DNA from: JAYEJB01 sp034716415
Lineage (GTDB): Bacteria; Patescibacteriota; Patescibacteriia; SG8-24
DNA length: 26,330 nt
Direction: 5' to 3'
Assembly (NCBI GenBank): GCA_034716415.1
Contig: JAYEJB010000067.1
Coordinates: forward strand, 1 to 26,330
Shown here in pieces: positions 16,867 to 23,735 of this stretch. The notes under the pieces were generated by a model. The model made no database searches. It was not told the origin of the DNA and worked only from the letters and a program-made list of their open reading frames with translations. The position numbers and the translations under genes were made by a program. Positions within the stretch are counted from its first letter, which is position 1. Each line of letters begins with the position of its first letter.

Positions 16867-18138
16867 ATGGGCAGTCCTGATAAGAAGGGCGTCCTGGATG
16901 AAAGCGTCTTCACCGAAGTCGTGAATACCAGGATTCTCGGGTCGAGGACTGCCGCAATGCGCACTTTCTTTTCGGAAAGGGTCATCGGGCAGCCTCACGC
17001 TATCGATGCCGTCGTCAGGCGGTTTACGGTCCACTACGCTGGCCTAAGTCATCTCACCAGACCGATCGGCACGTTCGTGTTCTCCGGTCCTACCGGAGTC
17101 GGTAAGACGCTGACCGCGGAGGTGCTGGCGAGGTACCTCATCGCTGACGTGCCGGAGCCGCCGATGACGGAGATTCAGTCGGAAAGATACGCCGATGACC
17201 ACCAGGTCCTGGACCTTATCGGTGCACCGCCGTCATATGTCGGCTATGATCAGCCCGGCATACTGGCCCAGCTCCGGATCGACGGTCCGCATTTTTGGGT
17301 CAAGATTACGCCTCACCTACAGCAGGATTACGTCGGGCCGATGACCGAAAAGGACGTGCGGGCATTCATGCTCCATTTCTACGAGCAGTTCGCGCCTTAT
17401 TATTCGGTCATCCTGTTCGATGAGATCGAAAAGGCCCACCCGCGCCTGCGCGATTTCATCCTTAGTATCCTCGACAAGGGTCGGCTGACGATGTCCGACG
17501 GGGAGGTGGTGCTCTACAAGAACTCCACCATCATCCTGACCTGCAATATCGCCGGTCGAGAGCAGAAGAACATCAAGTCCGGGCGACGGGGGCTGGGTTT
17601 CGCGGGCACGAGGGCTGATGATGATCTTTCCGATAACGAGCTGATTCGTAAGCGGACCCTTGAGAAAATCGAGGAGTTCTGGCCACCGGAATTCGTGGGG
17701 CGACTCAGGAAGAACATCATCGTCTTCAATCAGCTCGATCACGACTCGTGCACGCAGATTCTGGATAAGGCGCTTGCCGAACTTCAGGATCAGCTGACTG
17801 GTGAGAGAGCCGAGAGCGTTCCGATGACGATCGATTACTCGGACCGTCTCAAGGATTGGCTGTTGGACCAGGCCGACTATATCGGTTACGGCGCACGTCA
17901 GATCAACGACGTCGTCGAGACCCATGTCAGGGAGCCGCTTTCTAACGCCATCGAATCCGAACAGCTTGAGGAAGGGGATAAGGTGCTGTTTACGCTCGAT
18001 GAAACGGGGCAGATCGAAGTCCGAAGGAAGCCGCGGCCGCCAAAACCGAGCGGAGGGAAAGACGACGCACTGATGTCCGTCGAGAATGGAGACGAGAAGT
18101 CGATCGTTCCAGTTCCGGATGGGGCTGAAAAGAAGTAG
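16867..18138 (+). CDS. Single-domain Clp/ClpB-D2-like AAA+ ATPase
   Basis: 423 aa. It has one AAA+ module of the ClpA/ClpB D2 type: the lead-in ERVIGQPHAIDAV, Walker A GPTGVGKT (74-81), pore-loop region GAPPSYVGYDQPG (119-131), Walker B VILFDEIEKAH (181-191), sensor 1 TCNIAG (Asn227), an arginine finger in PEFVGRL (Arg279) and sensor 2 GARQ (342-345). There is no Clp N-domain, D1 domain, zinc finger (ClpX) or M-domain, and the C-terminal 40 residues look disordered. An AGGAAGG lies 9 bases before the ATG. This could be an unfoldase or remodelling chaperone. No protease partner is visible here and I cannot name a substrate. Confidence 0.8.
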   Translation: MGSPDKKGVLDESVFTEVVNTRILGSRTAAMRTFFSERVIGQPHAIDAVVRRFTVHYAGLSHLTRPIGTFVFSGPTGVGKTLTAEVLARYLIADVPEPPMTEIQSERYADDHQVLDLIGAPPSYVGYDQPGILAQLRIDGPHFWVKITPHLQQDYVGPMTEKDVRAFMLHFYEQFAPYYSVILFDEIEKAHPRLRDFILSILDKGRLTMSDGEVVLYKNSTIILTCNIAGREQKNIKSGRRGLGFAGTRADDDLSDNELIRKRTLEKIEEFWPPEFVGRLRKNIIVFNQLDHDSCTQILDKALAELQDQLTGERAESVPMTIDYSDRLKDWLLDQADYIGYGARQINDVVETHVREPLSNAIESEQLEEGDKVLFTLDETGQIEVRRKPRPPKPSGGKDDALMSVENGDEKSIVPVPDGAEKK

Positions 18139-18147
18139 AATCGCGAT

Positions 18148-18171
18148 AGAGGGCTTAAACCGCTCTCTTTT
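18148..18171 (+). terminator. Probable terminator of the AAA+ gene
   Basis: agaggg (18148-18153) pairs with cc-g-ctct (18160-18166) with one bulge, and a T-run follows. It begins 9 bases after the stop codon. Confidence 0.55.
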
Positions 18172-18198
18172 TATTTGTGGGGGGTGAGGAGGCGAGGA

Positions 18199-18394
18199 GA
18201 CACAAGTTTCAAGACACAAGTTTTTAAAAATCTTCCCTCCCCTGCTCGTCCCCTTTGTCATTGCGAGGGAGCGTAGCGACCGCGGCAACCCCGTTAGCTT
18301 TAGCTAAAATCACGGGATTGCTTCGGCCTTCGGCCTCGCAATGACAAAAGGAGTAAGATGGAGGGGATTTTTCAAAAAACTTGAATCTTGTGTC
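18199..18394. repeat. Composite nested inverted repeat (about 196 bp)
   Basis: The outer arms gacacaag...(18199-18206) and cttgtgtc (18387-18394) enclose further complementary stretches (aaaaatc / gattttt, cctccc / ggagggg). Inside these is a common genomic repeat, tgtcattgcgagg (18256-18268) / cctcgcaatgaca (18334-18346). The whole spacer between the ATPase gene and the transpeptidase gene is essentially one large hairpin. Confidence 0.7.
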
Positions 18395-18462
18395 TAACAA
18401 TTCCGCCTGCCTGCCGGCAGGCACGTCTTGCCCCGTTCACGACTTTCACCCCTGTGTACCAG

Positions 18463-18491
18463 TTGTGGATAAGTCCGAAAAATGGTATAAT
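18463..18491 (+). promoter_or_regulatory. Sigma70-type promoter of the L,D-transpeptidase gene
   Basis: TTGTGG (18463-18468), an exact 17-base spacer, and a perfect TATAAT (18486-18491). The start codon lies 23 bases downstream of the -10 box, giving a short leader. Confidence 0.7.
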
Positions 18492-18514
18492 TAAGGCAGA
18501 AATAAAGATAAAAT

Positions 18515-19294
18515 ATGCTCTTTCAGCCGTACAATCGGCTTATCCAGCGAATCGCTAATTTTTTGGCCGTGTTGACCACAATCGGCCTGATGTTTGTGGC
18601 CCCGGCCAGGGCTATTGATGTAGTTCAGGATACGGATTTGGACGGTTTGAGCGATGTAGAAGAAGTGCAGGTCTATTTCACCGATCCAGCCGACTCAGAT
18701 AGCGACGATGACGGTTATCTGGACGGCGATGAGGTCAAAAACGGCTATTCGCCTCGCCATGCCGGCCTGACGCTGATGGAAGTGGACTCGGACGAGGACT
18801 ACCTGTTCGATGCCTGGGAGCTCGCGCTCGGCACCGGTTTACTGAACCCCGACTCGGACGGGGATTTATTTTTGGACGGAACAGAGGTTGCGGCGAGCTA
18901 TGATCCACTGAACGCCCTGCCGGTGCAGCTCGTCAAGAGTATTCATGTCAGCACTACGGATCTGCGGCTGGTCTATTCGTTCGGCGACAAGGTGATGGGA
19001 GAGGTTCCGGTCTCGACCGGCAAGACCTCGACGCCGACACCGCTGGGGGAGTTCGAGATCTCCGACAAGGTGCTGTCGAAGTATTACGCCGGTCCGACCT
19101 GGGATTATCCGAACACACTATGGAATCTAAAGTTCACTCGCGCCAACGGTTGGAACTATTACATCCACGGCGCCTACTGGCATGATAAGTTCGGCCACGA
19201 GCGCGTGTCCGGCGGCTGTGTCAACGTGCGCTACGAAGATATGGAACCGCTCTACTGGTGGGCGCAGTATGGCACGAAGGTGACGATCGGATGA
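18515..19294 (+). CDS. Secreted L,D-transpeptidase (YkuD) with calcium-type acidic repeats
   Basis: 259 aa. An N-terminal signal peptide (hydrophobic core about residues 15-30, likely cleavage after APARA near 33) directs export. Residues 38-130 contain at least four Asp-rich thrombospondin type 3-like motifs (DTDLDGLSDVEE, DSDSDDDGYLDGDE, DSDEDYLFDAWE, DSDGDLFLDGTE), each suited to Ca2+ binding. The C-terminal half is a YkuD domain: the conserved His of YIHGAYWHDKFGHE and the active-site motif SGGCVNVR with the nucleophilic Cys. The family forms 3-3 peptide cross-links in peptidoglycan or anchors proteins to it. The usual SHGC reads SGGC here, an accepted variant. It has its own promoter just upstream. 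Confidence 0.88.
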   Translation: MLFQPYNRLIQRIANFLAVLTTIGLMFVAPARAIDVVQDTDLDGLSDVEEVQVYFTDPADSDSDDDGYLDGDEVKNGYSPRHAGLTLMEVDSDEDYLFDAWELALGTGLLNPDSDGDLFLDGTEVAASYDPLNALPVQLVKSIHVSTTDLRLVYSFGDKVMGEVPVSTGKTSTPTPLGEFEISDKVLSKYYAGPTWDYPNTLWNLKFTRANGWNYYIHGAYWHDKFGHERVSGGCVNVRYEDMEPLYWWAQYGTKVTIG

Positions 19295-19308
19295 AGACCC
19301 AAAAAGTA

Positions 19309-19317
19309 TGATATACT
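19309..19317 (+). promoter_or_regulatory. Possible extended -10 promoter
   Basis: TG-A-TATACT lies 27 bases before the next start codon. There is no clear -35 box, which extended -10 promoters can tolerate. It could be chance. Confidence 0.35.
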
Positions 19318-19344
19318 TAGGCAAGTAAGAATTAATCGCATCAT

Positions 19345-20367
19345 ATGATCAATAACGAAGAACTGGCCAAGCTCGAGAGACGCGCGAAAGGCGCGATGTT
19401 CCTGTTCAAGATGTTCCTGTTTGTCGCCGTGTTGAGCGGAATCATGATCGCCGGAATGTCCTGGTGGGTCGGTAGTCTGGATAAGGAACTGGAGAGCGCA
19501 AATGAGGAGATCGAAAGGCTGACAACAACGGTGAGTGTTGAGCCAGAACCGGCGGAGGAGACCCTGGAGGATAGTGAGGTGGATTCCGCCAGGGCTATGT
19601 TCGGCCCCCTGGTCAGCCCGAACGGGGGATGGCTGTTAGAGGTCAAGCATGAGGACGAGTTGATCCAAGACGGCGATCTGCACAAGAACAAGACCAATCG
19701 GCTTGTAGCGAGGAGCCTGACCTTACTGGAGGACAGGGTGTTATTCACGGAAGACCAGTCTGGGCTCGCGAATCTACTGAATCAGCCAGTTGAGGGACAA
19801 CCGAGTTTGAGTATCTGGCAGCCCGCAGGTTGGTCTGCTGACGGTGCCAAGGCCTATTACGTCGCTCAATTCGAATGGAGCGGTCTGGGCGGCCTGTATC
19901 CGACTTTCTATAATGCCGGTGAGATGCTTTTTGAGGTCGATGTGTGGTCCGGTGAGCGGAAGCTTCTGTTCGATCTCGGCAAACCTCTTATCATCAACGG
20001 GATAAAAGACGTTTATCCGGCAAAGGATTTGATTGTCTATTCAAGGGAGACGGACGAAGGCGTGCGACTGTACAGTTCACGACTGAACGGAGAGGAAGAG
20101 AAGCTATTGTTGGATTTGGAGCAGAAAGGCGCATCGAACGCCGTACTTGATATGGCCGGAAAACGCGTCGCGTTCGTTTCGCACGAGCTTATCGGCGACC
20201 ACAGGTGGGGATATACGTTGGTGATCATCGATCTGGAAACCGGCTCCATGGAGGAGGTTGATACGGATCCTGATGGTTGGCAGCTACATGGCTGGAAAAA
20301 CAGTGAGACGCTGACTGTATATCGATTCCTCGATATGCGTGGATTGAGTGACCTGGATATCAGGTAG
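19345..20367 (+). CDS. Membrane-anchored protein of unknown function, possible beta-propeller ectodomain
   Basis: 340 aa. A short basic cytoplasmic N-terminus is followed by one transmembrane helix (about residues 18-42, MFLFKMFLFVAVLSGIMIAG...), a short coiled-coil-like stretch (LDKELESANEEIERL), an acidic linker and a beta-rich C-terminal domain. Repeating patterns such as WSADGAKAYYV, YPAKDLIVYSRETD, LDMAGKRVAFVSHE and WGYTLVIIDLETG resemble TolB/WD40-like propeller blades. This suggests an extracytoplasmic binding or scaffold protein. I do not recognise a named family. It follows the transpeptidase on the same strand with a 50-base gap and ends at a bidirectional terminator. Confidence 0.7.
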   Translation: MINNEELAKLERRAKGAMFLFKMFLFVAVLSGIMIAGMSWWVGSLDKELESANEEIERLTTTVSVEPEPAEETLEDSEVDSARAMFGPLVSPNGGWLLEVKHEDELIQDGDLHKNKTNRLVARSLTLLEDRVLFTEDQSGLANLLNQPVEGQPSLSIWQPAGWSADGAKAYYVAQFEWSGLGGLYPTFYNAGEMLFEVDVWSGERKLLFDLGKPLIINGIKDVYPAKDLIVYSRETDEGVRLYSSRLNGEEEKLLLDLEQKGASNAVLDMAGKRVAFVSHELIGDHRWGYTLVIIDLETGSMEEVDTDPDGWQLHGWKNSETLTVYRFLDMRGLSDLDIR

Positions 20368-20400
20368 TCGTTGGCTTTCTTTGCTGCAGACATCGAGATA

Positions 20401-20430
20401 AAAAAAGACCGCGTCTCGGCGCGGTTTTTT
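20401..20430. terminator. Bidirectional terminator between convergent genes
   Basis: An accgcg/cgcggt stem is flanked by an A-run and a T-run. It serves the plus-strand gene ending at 20367 and the minus-strand gene whose stop codon overlaps the T-run. Confidence 0.8.
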
Positions 20431-20932
20431 AGGTGAAGATGAGGAATCCGTCATCGCTCGCGATCTTGCAGGCTTTGTGCAATGCGTCGTAGATCTGCAG
20501 CCACCAAGCGTTGCCGTCCTCACCCTCAAAGGGGCCTCCCTCATCCTTTGGGTAGTGCTTCTTGAGGTATTCGAGCATCGTGGCACGATGTTCAGCAAAA
20601 TCCTTGGCCAACTTTACAGCTGTCGTCGGGCCGATCGCCCCTTCGTGCGGGATGGGAAGGATCTCGCAGAACGGTGAGTCGCAGCACACTCCAAGGTGAA
20701 AGGCGTCACAGTCATATATCGCGAAACTGATGACGTTGTACCATTCTTCCAGGCAGGGCAGCAGCTCCATGAACACCTCCTCGTTCGCGCGGTAGACACC
20801 CGGCTGTTTGCCATCAAGCAGTTCATCTCCGCCTGGCACTGGATAGACCATAAGGAGCTTATCTCCATCCTCATCATCAAAGTCCGGACTTACGAATTCG
20901 GCATTACTGATTGCCCTAAATGAAACTCCCAT
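20429..20932 (-). CDS. Unrecognised protein, paralogue 1 of a three-gene tandem family
   Basis: 167 aa, soluble, acidic, no signal peptide or membrane segment. I do not recognise the family. Shared features with the gene at 21498-22013 are: the start MGxxFxAISxAEFV; a LLDGKQPGVYR segment (about residues 38-48); an EEWYNVIS block; a GAIGPTTAVKLAKDFAEHR block (about 98-116); DGNAWWLQIYDALHK; and the ending ASDDGFLIF. The conserved hydrophobic, Trp-rich C-terminus suggests a compact globular fold. The order and duplication suggest an accessory family, perhaps immunity- or phage-related, but nothing in the sequence proves that. A GAGG lies about 8 bases before the ATG. Confidence 0.7.
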   Translation of the reverse strand: MGVSFRAISNAEFVSPDFDDEDGDKLLMVYPVPGGDELLDGKQPGVYRANEEVFMELLPCLEEWYNVISFAIYDCDAFHLGVCCDSPFCEILPIPHEGAIGPTTAVKLAKDFAEHRATMLEYLKKHYPKDEGGPFEGEDGNAWWLQIYDALHKACKIASDDGFLIFT

Positions 20933-20959
20933 GATTAAACCTCATTTATCAGGGTAACA

Positions 20960-20987
20960 TAAAAAAACCGTGCTGTGCGCGCGTTTT
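20960..20987 (-). terminator. Terminator of the middle paralogue
   Basis: A cgtgc / gcgcg stem (one G-T pair) with loop tgt is flanked by an A-run and a T-run, immediately after the stop of the truncated gene. All three paralogues carry this kind of hairpin at the same position. Confidence 0.6.
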
Positions 20988-21305
20988 TTATGAGAAGATG
21001 ACGAAGCCGTCATCGCTGGCGACCTCAAAGCCTTTTTGGAAACGGTCATACTGCCGCATGAACATCTGGATGTCATCGTCGCCGATAATGTATTTGGCCA
21101 GCTCTTCCGGATCGAATTTATCGAAATCCTCATCAGGGGTTTCTTGGTCGTCTGCCTCTAGGGTGGCCTTGGCTGCAGCGAGCCTCTCCTCGATGAGTGC
21201 TCTGTTATCGTAGAAATCCTTGGCCAGCTTGGCGCAGGTTTTCGCGAGCGGACGCCGGGTGTCTCCGACGGGATTGCCGCGTCGCTCCGCTCCTTCCCGC
21301 CACAT
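20988..21305 (-). pseudogene. Truncated paralogue 2 of the tandem family
   Basis: The C-terminal part aligns with its two neighbours: TCAKLAKDFYDNRALIEERL, a longer acidic middle (EADDQETPDEDFDKFDPEELA), MRQYDRFQKGFEVASDDGFVIF and stop. The first 95 or so residues expected from the neighbours are missing. The apparent N-terminus (MWREGAERRGNPVGDTRRP) is the translation of a dispersed repeat. The open frame could still be translated, but the family start MGxxFxA and the DGKQxGxYR block are absent. A broken gene is the best reading. Confidence 0.7.
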
Positions 21306-21475
21306 ATCTCTAAATCTAGAGAAGGCGGGACCCCGCTGTCGGCGGGGCGCAATGACAAGAAAGGAGAGACCTTACCTATCCTCCTTGTCATTGCGACCCC
21401 GGCCCGTGAGCCGGGGGAAGCAATCCCGTCGAGATTGTCGCGGCCTCCGTCCCTGCAATGACACAAGAAAAAACC
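21240..21475. repeat. Dispersed repeat insertion that truncates paralogue 2
   Basis: It contains cgcaatgacaag...aggag and its inverted partner ctccttgtcattgcg (around 21348-21395), a second gtcattgc / gcaatgac pair (to about 21462), and gcaatcccgtcg-type sequence. Similar gtcattgcgag and gggattgc motifs occur at 18256-18346. About 190 bases of it lie between the broken gene and paralogue 3, and its left edge has entered the reading frame. Confidence 0.65.
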
Positions 21476-21495
21476 GCGTCTCGGCGCGATTTTTT
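21468..21495 (-). terminator. Terminator of paralogue 3
   Basis: A cgcg/cgcg stem with a six-base loop is flanked by aaaaaa and tttttt, two bases beyond the gene's stop codon at 21498-21500. Confidence 0.6.
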
Positions 21496-21497
21496 GA

Positions 21498-22013
21498 TCA
21501 TCTGAAGAAGGCAAAGCCACTATCACTACCGACCTCGAAGACTTTTTGCCACTGATCGTAAAGGCTCAACCACCAGGCATTCCCGTCTTTACCGCCGTAT
21601 AGAAAGTCCTTTTTCGGACGTATTTTGGCGATGCCTCCGGCGACTTTGTCGCGATGCGCGGCAAACTCTGCGGCAAGACGTTTGCACGTCTCGGGTCCGT
21701 AAGCCCCACTGTGGTAGAAGGGCGGGAAGAAGACGCCGTCGAACTCCAAGCCATAGGAATCACTGCCTAAGTCCCACATGCCGCACCTGTGCACTATCCG
21801 GCTTAGGATGTCAGTCCATTCCTCCAGGCCTATTCCGCTGTAGCCTTCGACGTTCGCGTCTTGACCTTTGAAGCGGTAGAGTCCGAGCTGCTTTCCATCC
21901 AGGAACCGCTCGTAATTCCTTCCGGTTCTGACGGCAAGTATGTCGTCACTGTTTGAGTTATCGCCTTCGCCCACGTATTCGGCTTGGCTGACTGCGCTTA
22001 TGAAAAAACCCAT
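21498..22013 (-). CDS. Unrecognised protein, paralogue 3 of the tandem family
   Basis: 171 aa from the ATG at 22011-22013. I chose this start because MGFFISAVSQAEYVGEGDN aligns with the start of paralogue 1 and has AGAGGTG about 5 bases upstream; an in-frame ATG 17 codons earlier has neither. Shared blocks are FLDGKQLGLYR, GLEEWTDILSRIV, GAYGPETCKRLAAEFAAHR, GKDGNAWWLSLYDQWQK and FEVGSDSGFAFF. It is soluble, Trp- and Gly-rich at the C-terminus, with no export signal. The family is unknown to me. Confidence 0.7.
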   Translation of the reverse strand: MGFFISAVSQAEYVGEGDNSNSDDILAVRTGRNYERFLDGKQLGLYRFKGQDANVEGYSGIGLEEWTDILSRIVHRCGMWDLGSDSYGLEFDGVFFPPFYHSGAYGPETCKRLAAEFAAHRDKVAGGIAKIRPKKDFLYGGKDGNAWWLSLYDQWQKVFEVGSDSGFAFFR

Positions 22014-22078
22014 GGTAACACCTCTAAAGGGAGGGTAACACAGGAGTCTGTTTGAGTTAACCATGATAGGAGAGAGAC

Positions 22079-22107
22079 TTGATTAATCCTCGATTTTAAG
22101 CTATCCT
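22079..22107 (+). promoter_or_regulatory. Promoter of the tRNA-Pro gene
   Basis: TTGATT (22079-22084), an exact 17-base spacer, and TATCCT (22102-22107), 10 bases before the tRNA 5' end. Confidence 0.6.
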
Positions 22108-22117
22108 AAGTTCGCGT

Positions 22118-22193
22118 CGGGGCGTAGCCTAGTGGCTAAGGCGCCTACTTTGGGAGTAGGAGATCGAGAGTTCGAGTCTCTCCGCCCCGACCA
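22118..22193 (+). tRNA. tRNA-Pro (UGG)
   Basis: The acceptor stem cggggcg pairs perfectly with cgccccg, followed by discriminator A and an encoded CCA. The D-arm is gcct/aggc. The anticodon arm cctac-tttggga-gtagg gives anticodon TGG. The T-loop is ttcgagt. The cloverleaf is complete. Confidence 0.95.
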
Positions 22194-22203
22194 TCCAAAC
22201 CAT

Positions 22204-22425
22204 ATGATCAAGAAAACGACTACAGCAAAATTTGTTGATGGTCCCTATGTCGGGGATTATGATTGGAAGGGTGGCATGCCGTTGTCTGAGGGGGAGGTCA
22301 TGTCAGTATATCTGGAGTCTAAATCCGAACCAGTCGTATACGTGCTTTCATCTAAGTGTATTGAACTTCATGAAGAAGGCGAAGATCAGTTAGTGTCAGT
22401 GTCGTATCAGTTTAAAATGCAGTGA
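22204..22425 (+). CDS. Small protein of unknown function between two tRNA genes
   Basis: A 73-aa frame starting ATG ATC AAG AAA 10 bases after tRNA-Pro and ending 3 bases before tRNA-Gly, so it is probably on the same transcript. The sequence (MIKKTTTAKFVDGPYVGDYDW... ending LVSVSYQFKM) is beta-rich and soluble. No Shine-Dalgarno is visible, as for many genes here. The tight fit between two tRNAs argues for a real gene, but I recognise no family. Confidence 0.55.
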   Translation: MIKKTTTAKFVDGPYVGDYDWKGGMPLSEGEVMSVYLESKSEPVVYVLSSKCIELHEEGEDQLVSVSYQFKMQ

Positions 22426-22428
22426 TAC

Positions 22429-22502
22429 GCGGGTGTAGTTTAATGGTAGAACTTCAGGTTTCCAACCTGACCGCACGGGTTCGATTCCCGTCGCCCGCTC
22501 CA
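22429..22502 (+). tRNA. tRNA-Gly (UCC)
   Basis: The acceptor stem gcgggtg pairs with cgcccgc (one G-T), then discriminator T and encoded CCA. The anticodon loop tttccaa gives anticodon TCC. The T-loop is ttcgatt. Confidence 0.95.
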
Positions 22503-22535
22503 GCAAAAAACAGCAGTTAGACTGCTGTTTTTTGC
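22503..22535. terminator. Bidirectional terminator between convergent tRNA genes
   Basis: A perfect 15-bp stem (gcaaaaaacagcagt / actgctgttttttgc) with loop tag sits between tRNA-Gly (plus) and tRNA-Phe (minus). Confidence 0.9.
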
Positions 22536-22536
22536 A

Positions 22537-22611
22537 TGGTGCCGAGGGGCGGATTTGAACCGCCGACACGAGGATTTTCAGTCCTCTGCTCTACCCCTGA
22601 GCTACCTCGGC
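22537..22611 (-). tRNA. tRNA-Phe (GAA)
   Basis: On the minus strand the acceptor gccgagg pairs with cctcggc, with discriminator A and encoded CCA. The anticodon arm gagga-ctgaaaa-tcctc gives GAA. The T-loop is ttcaaat. Confidence 0.95.
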
Positions 22612-22648
22612 ACGACTCGGTGCGTATTTTGATTTTGAATGGCCGTGT

Positions 22649-22712
22649 AGTCCTCTGCTTGAACGCTGCTTGTCCCCCGTAGCCCTAGCGAAGGGGGAAG
22701 CTACCTCGGCAC
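22649..22712 (-). pseudogene. tRNA-Phe 5' remnant interrupted by a repeat
   Basis: agtcctctgct (22649-22659) and agctacctcggcac (22699-22712) both match the 5' half of the adjacent tRNA-Phe gene. The part between them is replaced by a sequence containing gtcccccgtagccctagcga, a palindromic repeat type also seen near 6446-6480. It cannot form a tRNA. Confidence 0.6.
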
Positions 22713-22895
22713 TATTTGATACGCATTTTTTTCGAGTATATGGTAAGTGCCTTATTGGAATACTGCTTGGTGATGCGAGTCTGTGTGACTCGGTACATTT
22801 ATGGCCCTCCTTCGTACCTCTTCAACCTTTCGGGCTTCGAGGTGCTACAGAGGGGCACCCCCCATAGCTCCAGCAGAGCTGGAGCGACGGGGGGG

Positions 22896-22917
22896 TGGTG
22901 GGCGTGGGGGGATTCGC
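22896..22917 (-). pseudogene. tRNA-Ile 3' fragment
   Basis: Twenty-two bases are identical to the CCA end, acceptor 3' strand and part of the T-arm of the tRNA-Ile gene that starts about 100 bases to the right. The match stops inside the T-loop. Confidence 0.7.
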
Positions 22918-22998
22918 CCCGCCACTTTATTTCATCAAAGAGGGCGGGGTCCCGCCAACGGCGGGAAACCTCCGATCTAATCATTCTTGCAACCTTTC

Positions 22999-23075
22999 TG
23001 GTGGGCGTGGGGGGATTCGAACCTCCGACCTTTGCATTATCAGTGCAATGCTCTAACCAACTGAGCTACACGCCC
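22999..23075 (-). tRNA. tRNA-Ile (GAU)
   Basis: On the minus strand the acceptor gggcgtg pairs with cacgccc, with discriminator A and encoded CCA. The anticodon loop ctgataa gives GAT. D- and T-arms are intact (ggttcgaatcc). It is the only complete copy of three related pieces in this region. Confidence 0.95.
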
Positions 23076-23081
23076 ATGAAA

Positions 23082-23099
23082 CGCCCACCAGAAAGGTTG
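23082..23099. repeat. Inverted copy of the tRNA-Ile 3' end and trailer
   Basis: cgcccaccagaaaggttg is the exact reverse complement of 22990-23007, which holds the acceptor 3' end, the CCA and the trailer of tRNA-Ile. The tRNA gene is therefore flanked by an inverted repeat of its own end. Confidence 0.75.
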
Positions 23100-23120
23100 T
23101 AAGGAATATGTCGACCGCGT

Positions 23121-23159
23121 TTATCAGTGCAATGCTCTAACCGACTGAGCTACACGCCC
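23121..23159 (-). pseudogene. tRNA-Ile 5'-half duplicate
   Basis: Thirty-nine bases match the 5' half of tRNA-Ile (23037-23075) with one mismatch, ending at the anticodon. The 3' half is missing, so this cannot be a working tRNA. Confidence 0.75.
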
Positions 23160-23186
23160 GCATACTTTTATCTGTAATCTGTAGGT

Positions 23187-23260
23187 CTTTGACTTCGCTC
23201 AGACAATATTATTTATATATATAAATACTCCCTGAGCGAAGCGCAGCGAAGTCGAAGGGC
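23187..23260. repeat. Dispersed inverted-repeat element with AT-rich loop
   Basis: gacttcgctcag on the left pairs with ctgagcg...gaagtcgaagg on the right around an AT-rich centre (tatttatatatataaata). It belongs to the same family as 15384-15453. Confidence 0.7.
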
Positions 23261-23425
23261 TTCATTTACGCGATGAAAATATAGCATCAGAATCGGATTT
23301 TGGCAATATCTGGTCACAGCTATTGATTGAGCACGATTCATCGCTAATTTAAGCTTAGAATCATGCTTGACACCCTACCTCGTGCCTGGCAAGGTTAGGC
23401 TTAACGTTCATTCAGGGAGGAAGAT

Positions 23426-23671
23426 ATGATCAGTTGGTCAGAGGATTTGGCCGCAGGAGTCGCCAAAAAGGCCTTCGAGGTACTCATTGGTTTGAGTTTC
23501 ACCCGCCTGGTCTGGCTTACGGAAAACTTCGACAGAGCGGTCGTGCCTTTCCTGAAGGGGGAATTCGACAAGAACCTAGTGGGTTCCATTCCGCTGATGC
23601 CGCTCAAGGAAGTGGATGAAGAGCAGTATATGGCGGAAAAGGAATTCGACAAGCCACACGGATCTCCGTAA
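23426..23671 (+). CDS. Small protein of unknown function
   Basis: 81 aa with a strong Shine-Dalgarno (gggaggaa) 4 bases before the ATG, one of the few in this window, and a strong terminator three bases after the stop. Together these make it a convincing gene. The sequence MISWSEDLAAGVAKKAFEVLIG... has an amphipathic N-terminal helix and an acidic C-terminus. There is no clear membrane segment or known motif. The start context and single-gene layout suggest good expression. Confidence 0.75.
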   Translation: MISWSEDLAAGVAKKAFEVLIGLSFTRLVWLTENFDRAVVPFLKGEFDKNLVGSIPLMPLKEVDEEQYMAEKEFDKPHGSP

Positions 23672-23673
23672 TC

Positions 23674-23699
23674 AAAAAACCGCCTTTCGGCGGTTTTTT
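23674..23699 (+). terminator. Rho-independent terminator
   Basis: aaaaaaccgcc-tttc-ggcggtttttt, an 11-bp perfect stem, follows the small gene. Confidence 0.92.
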
Positions 23700-23735
23700 C
23701 TTTGTCAATGTGAACGAGATATGTAAGAAAAAAAT

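Noticed and set aside
17317..18288. 323-codon open frame antisense to the AAA+ ATPase gene
   Set aside because: The plus-strand gene has every AAA+ motif. The antisense frame starts inside the intergenic repeat.
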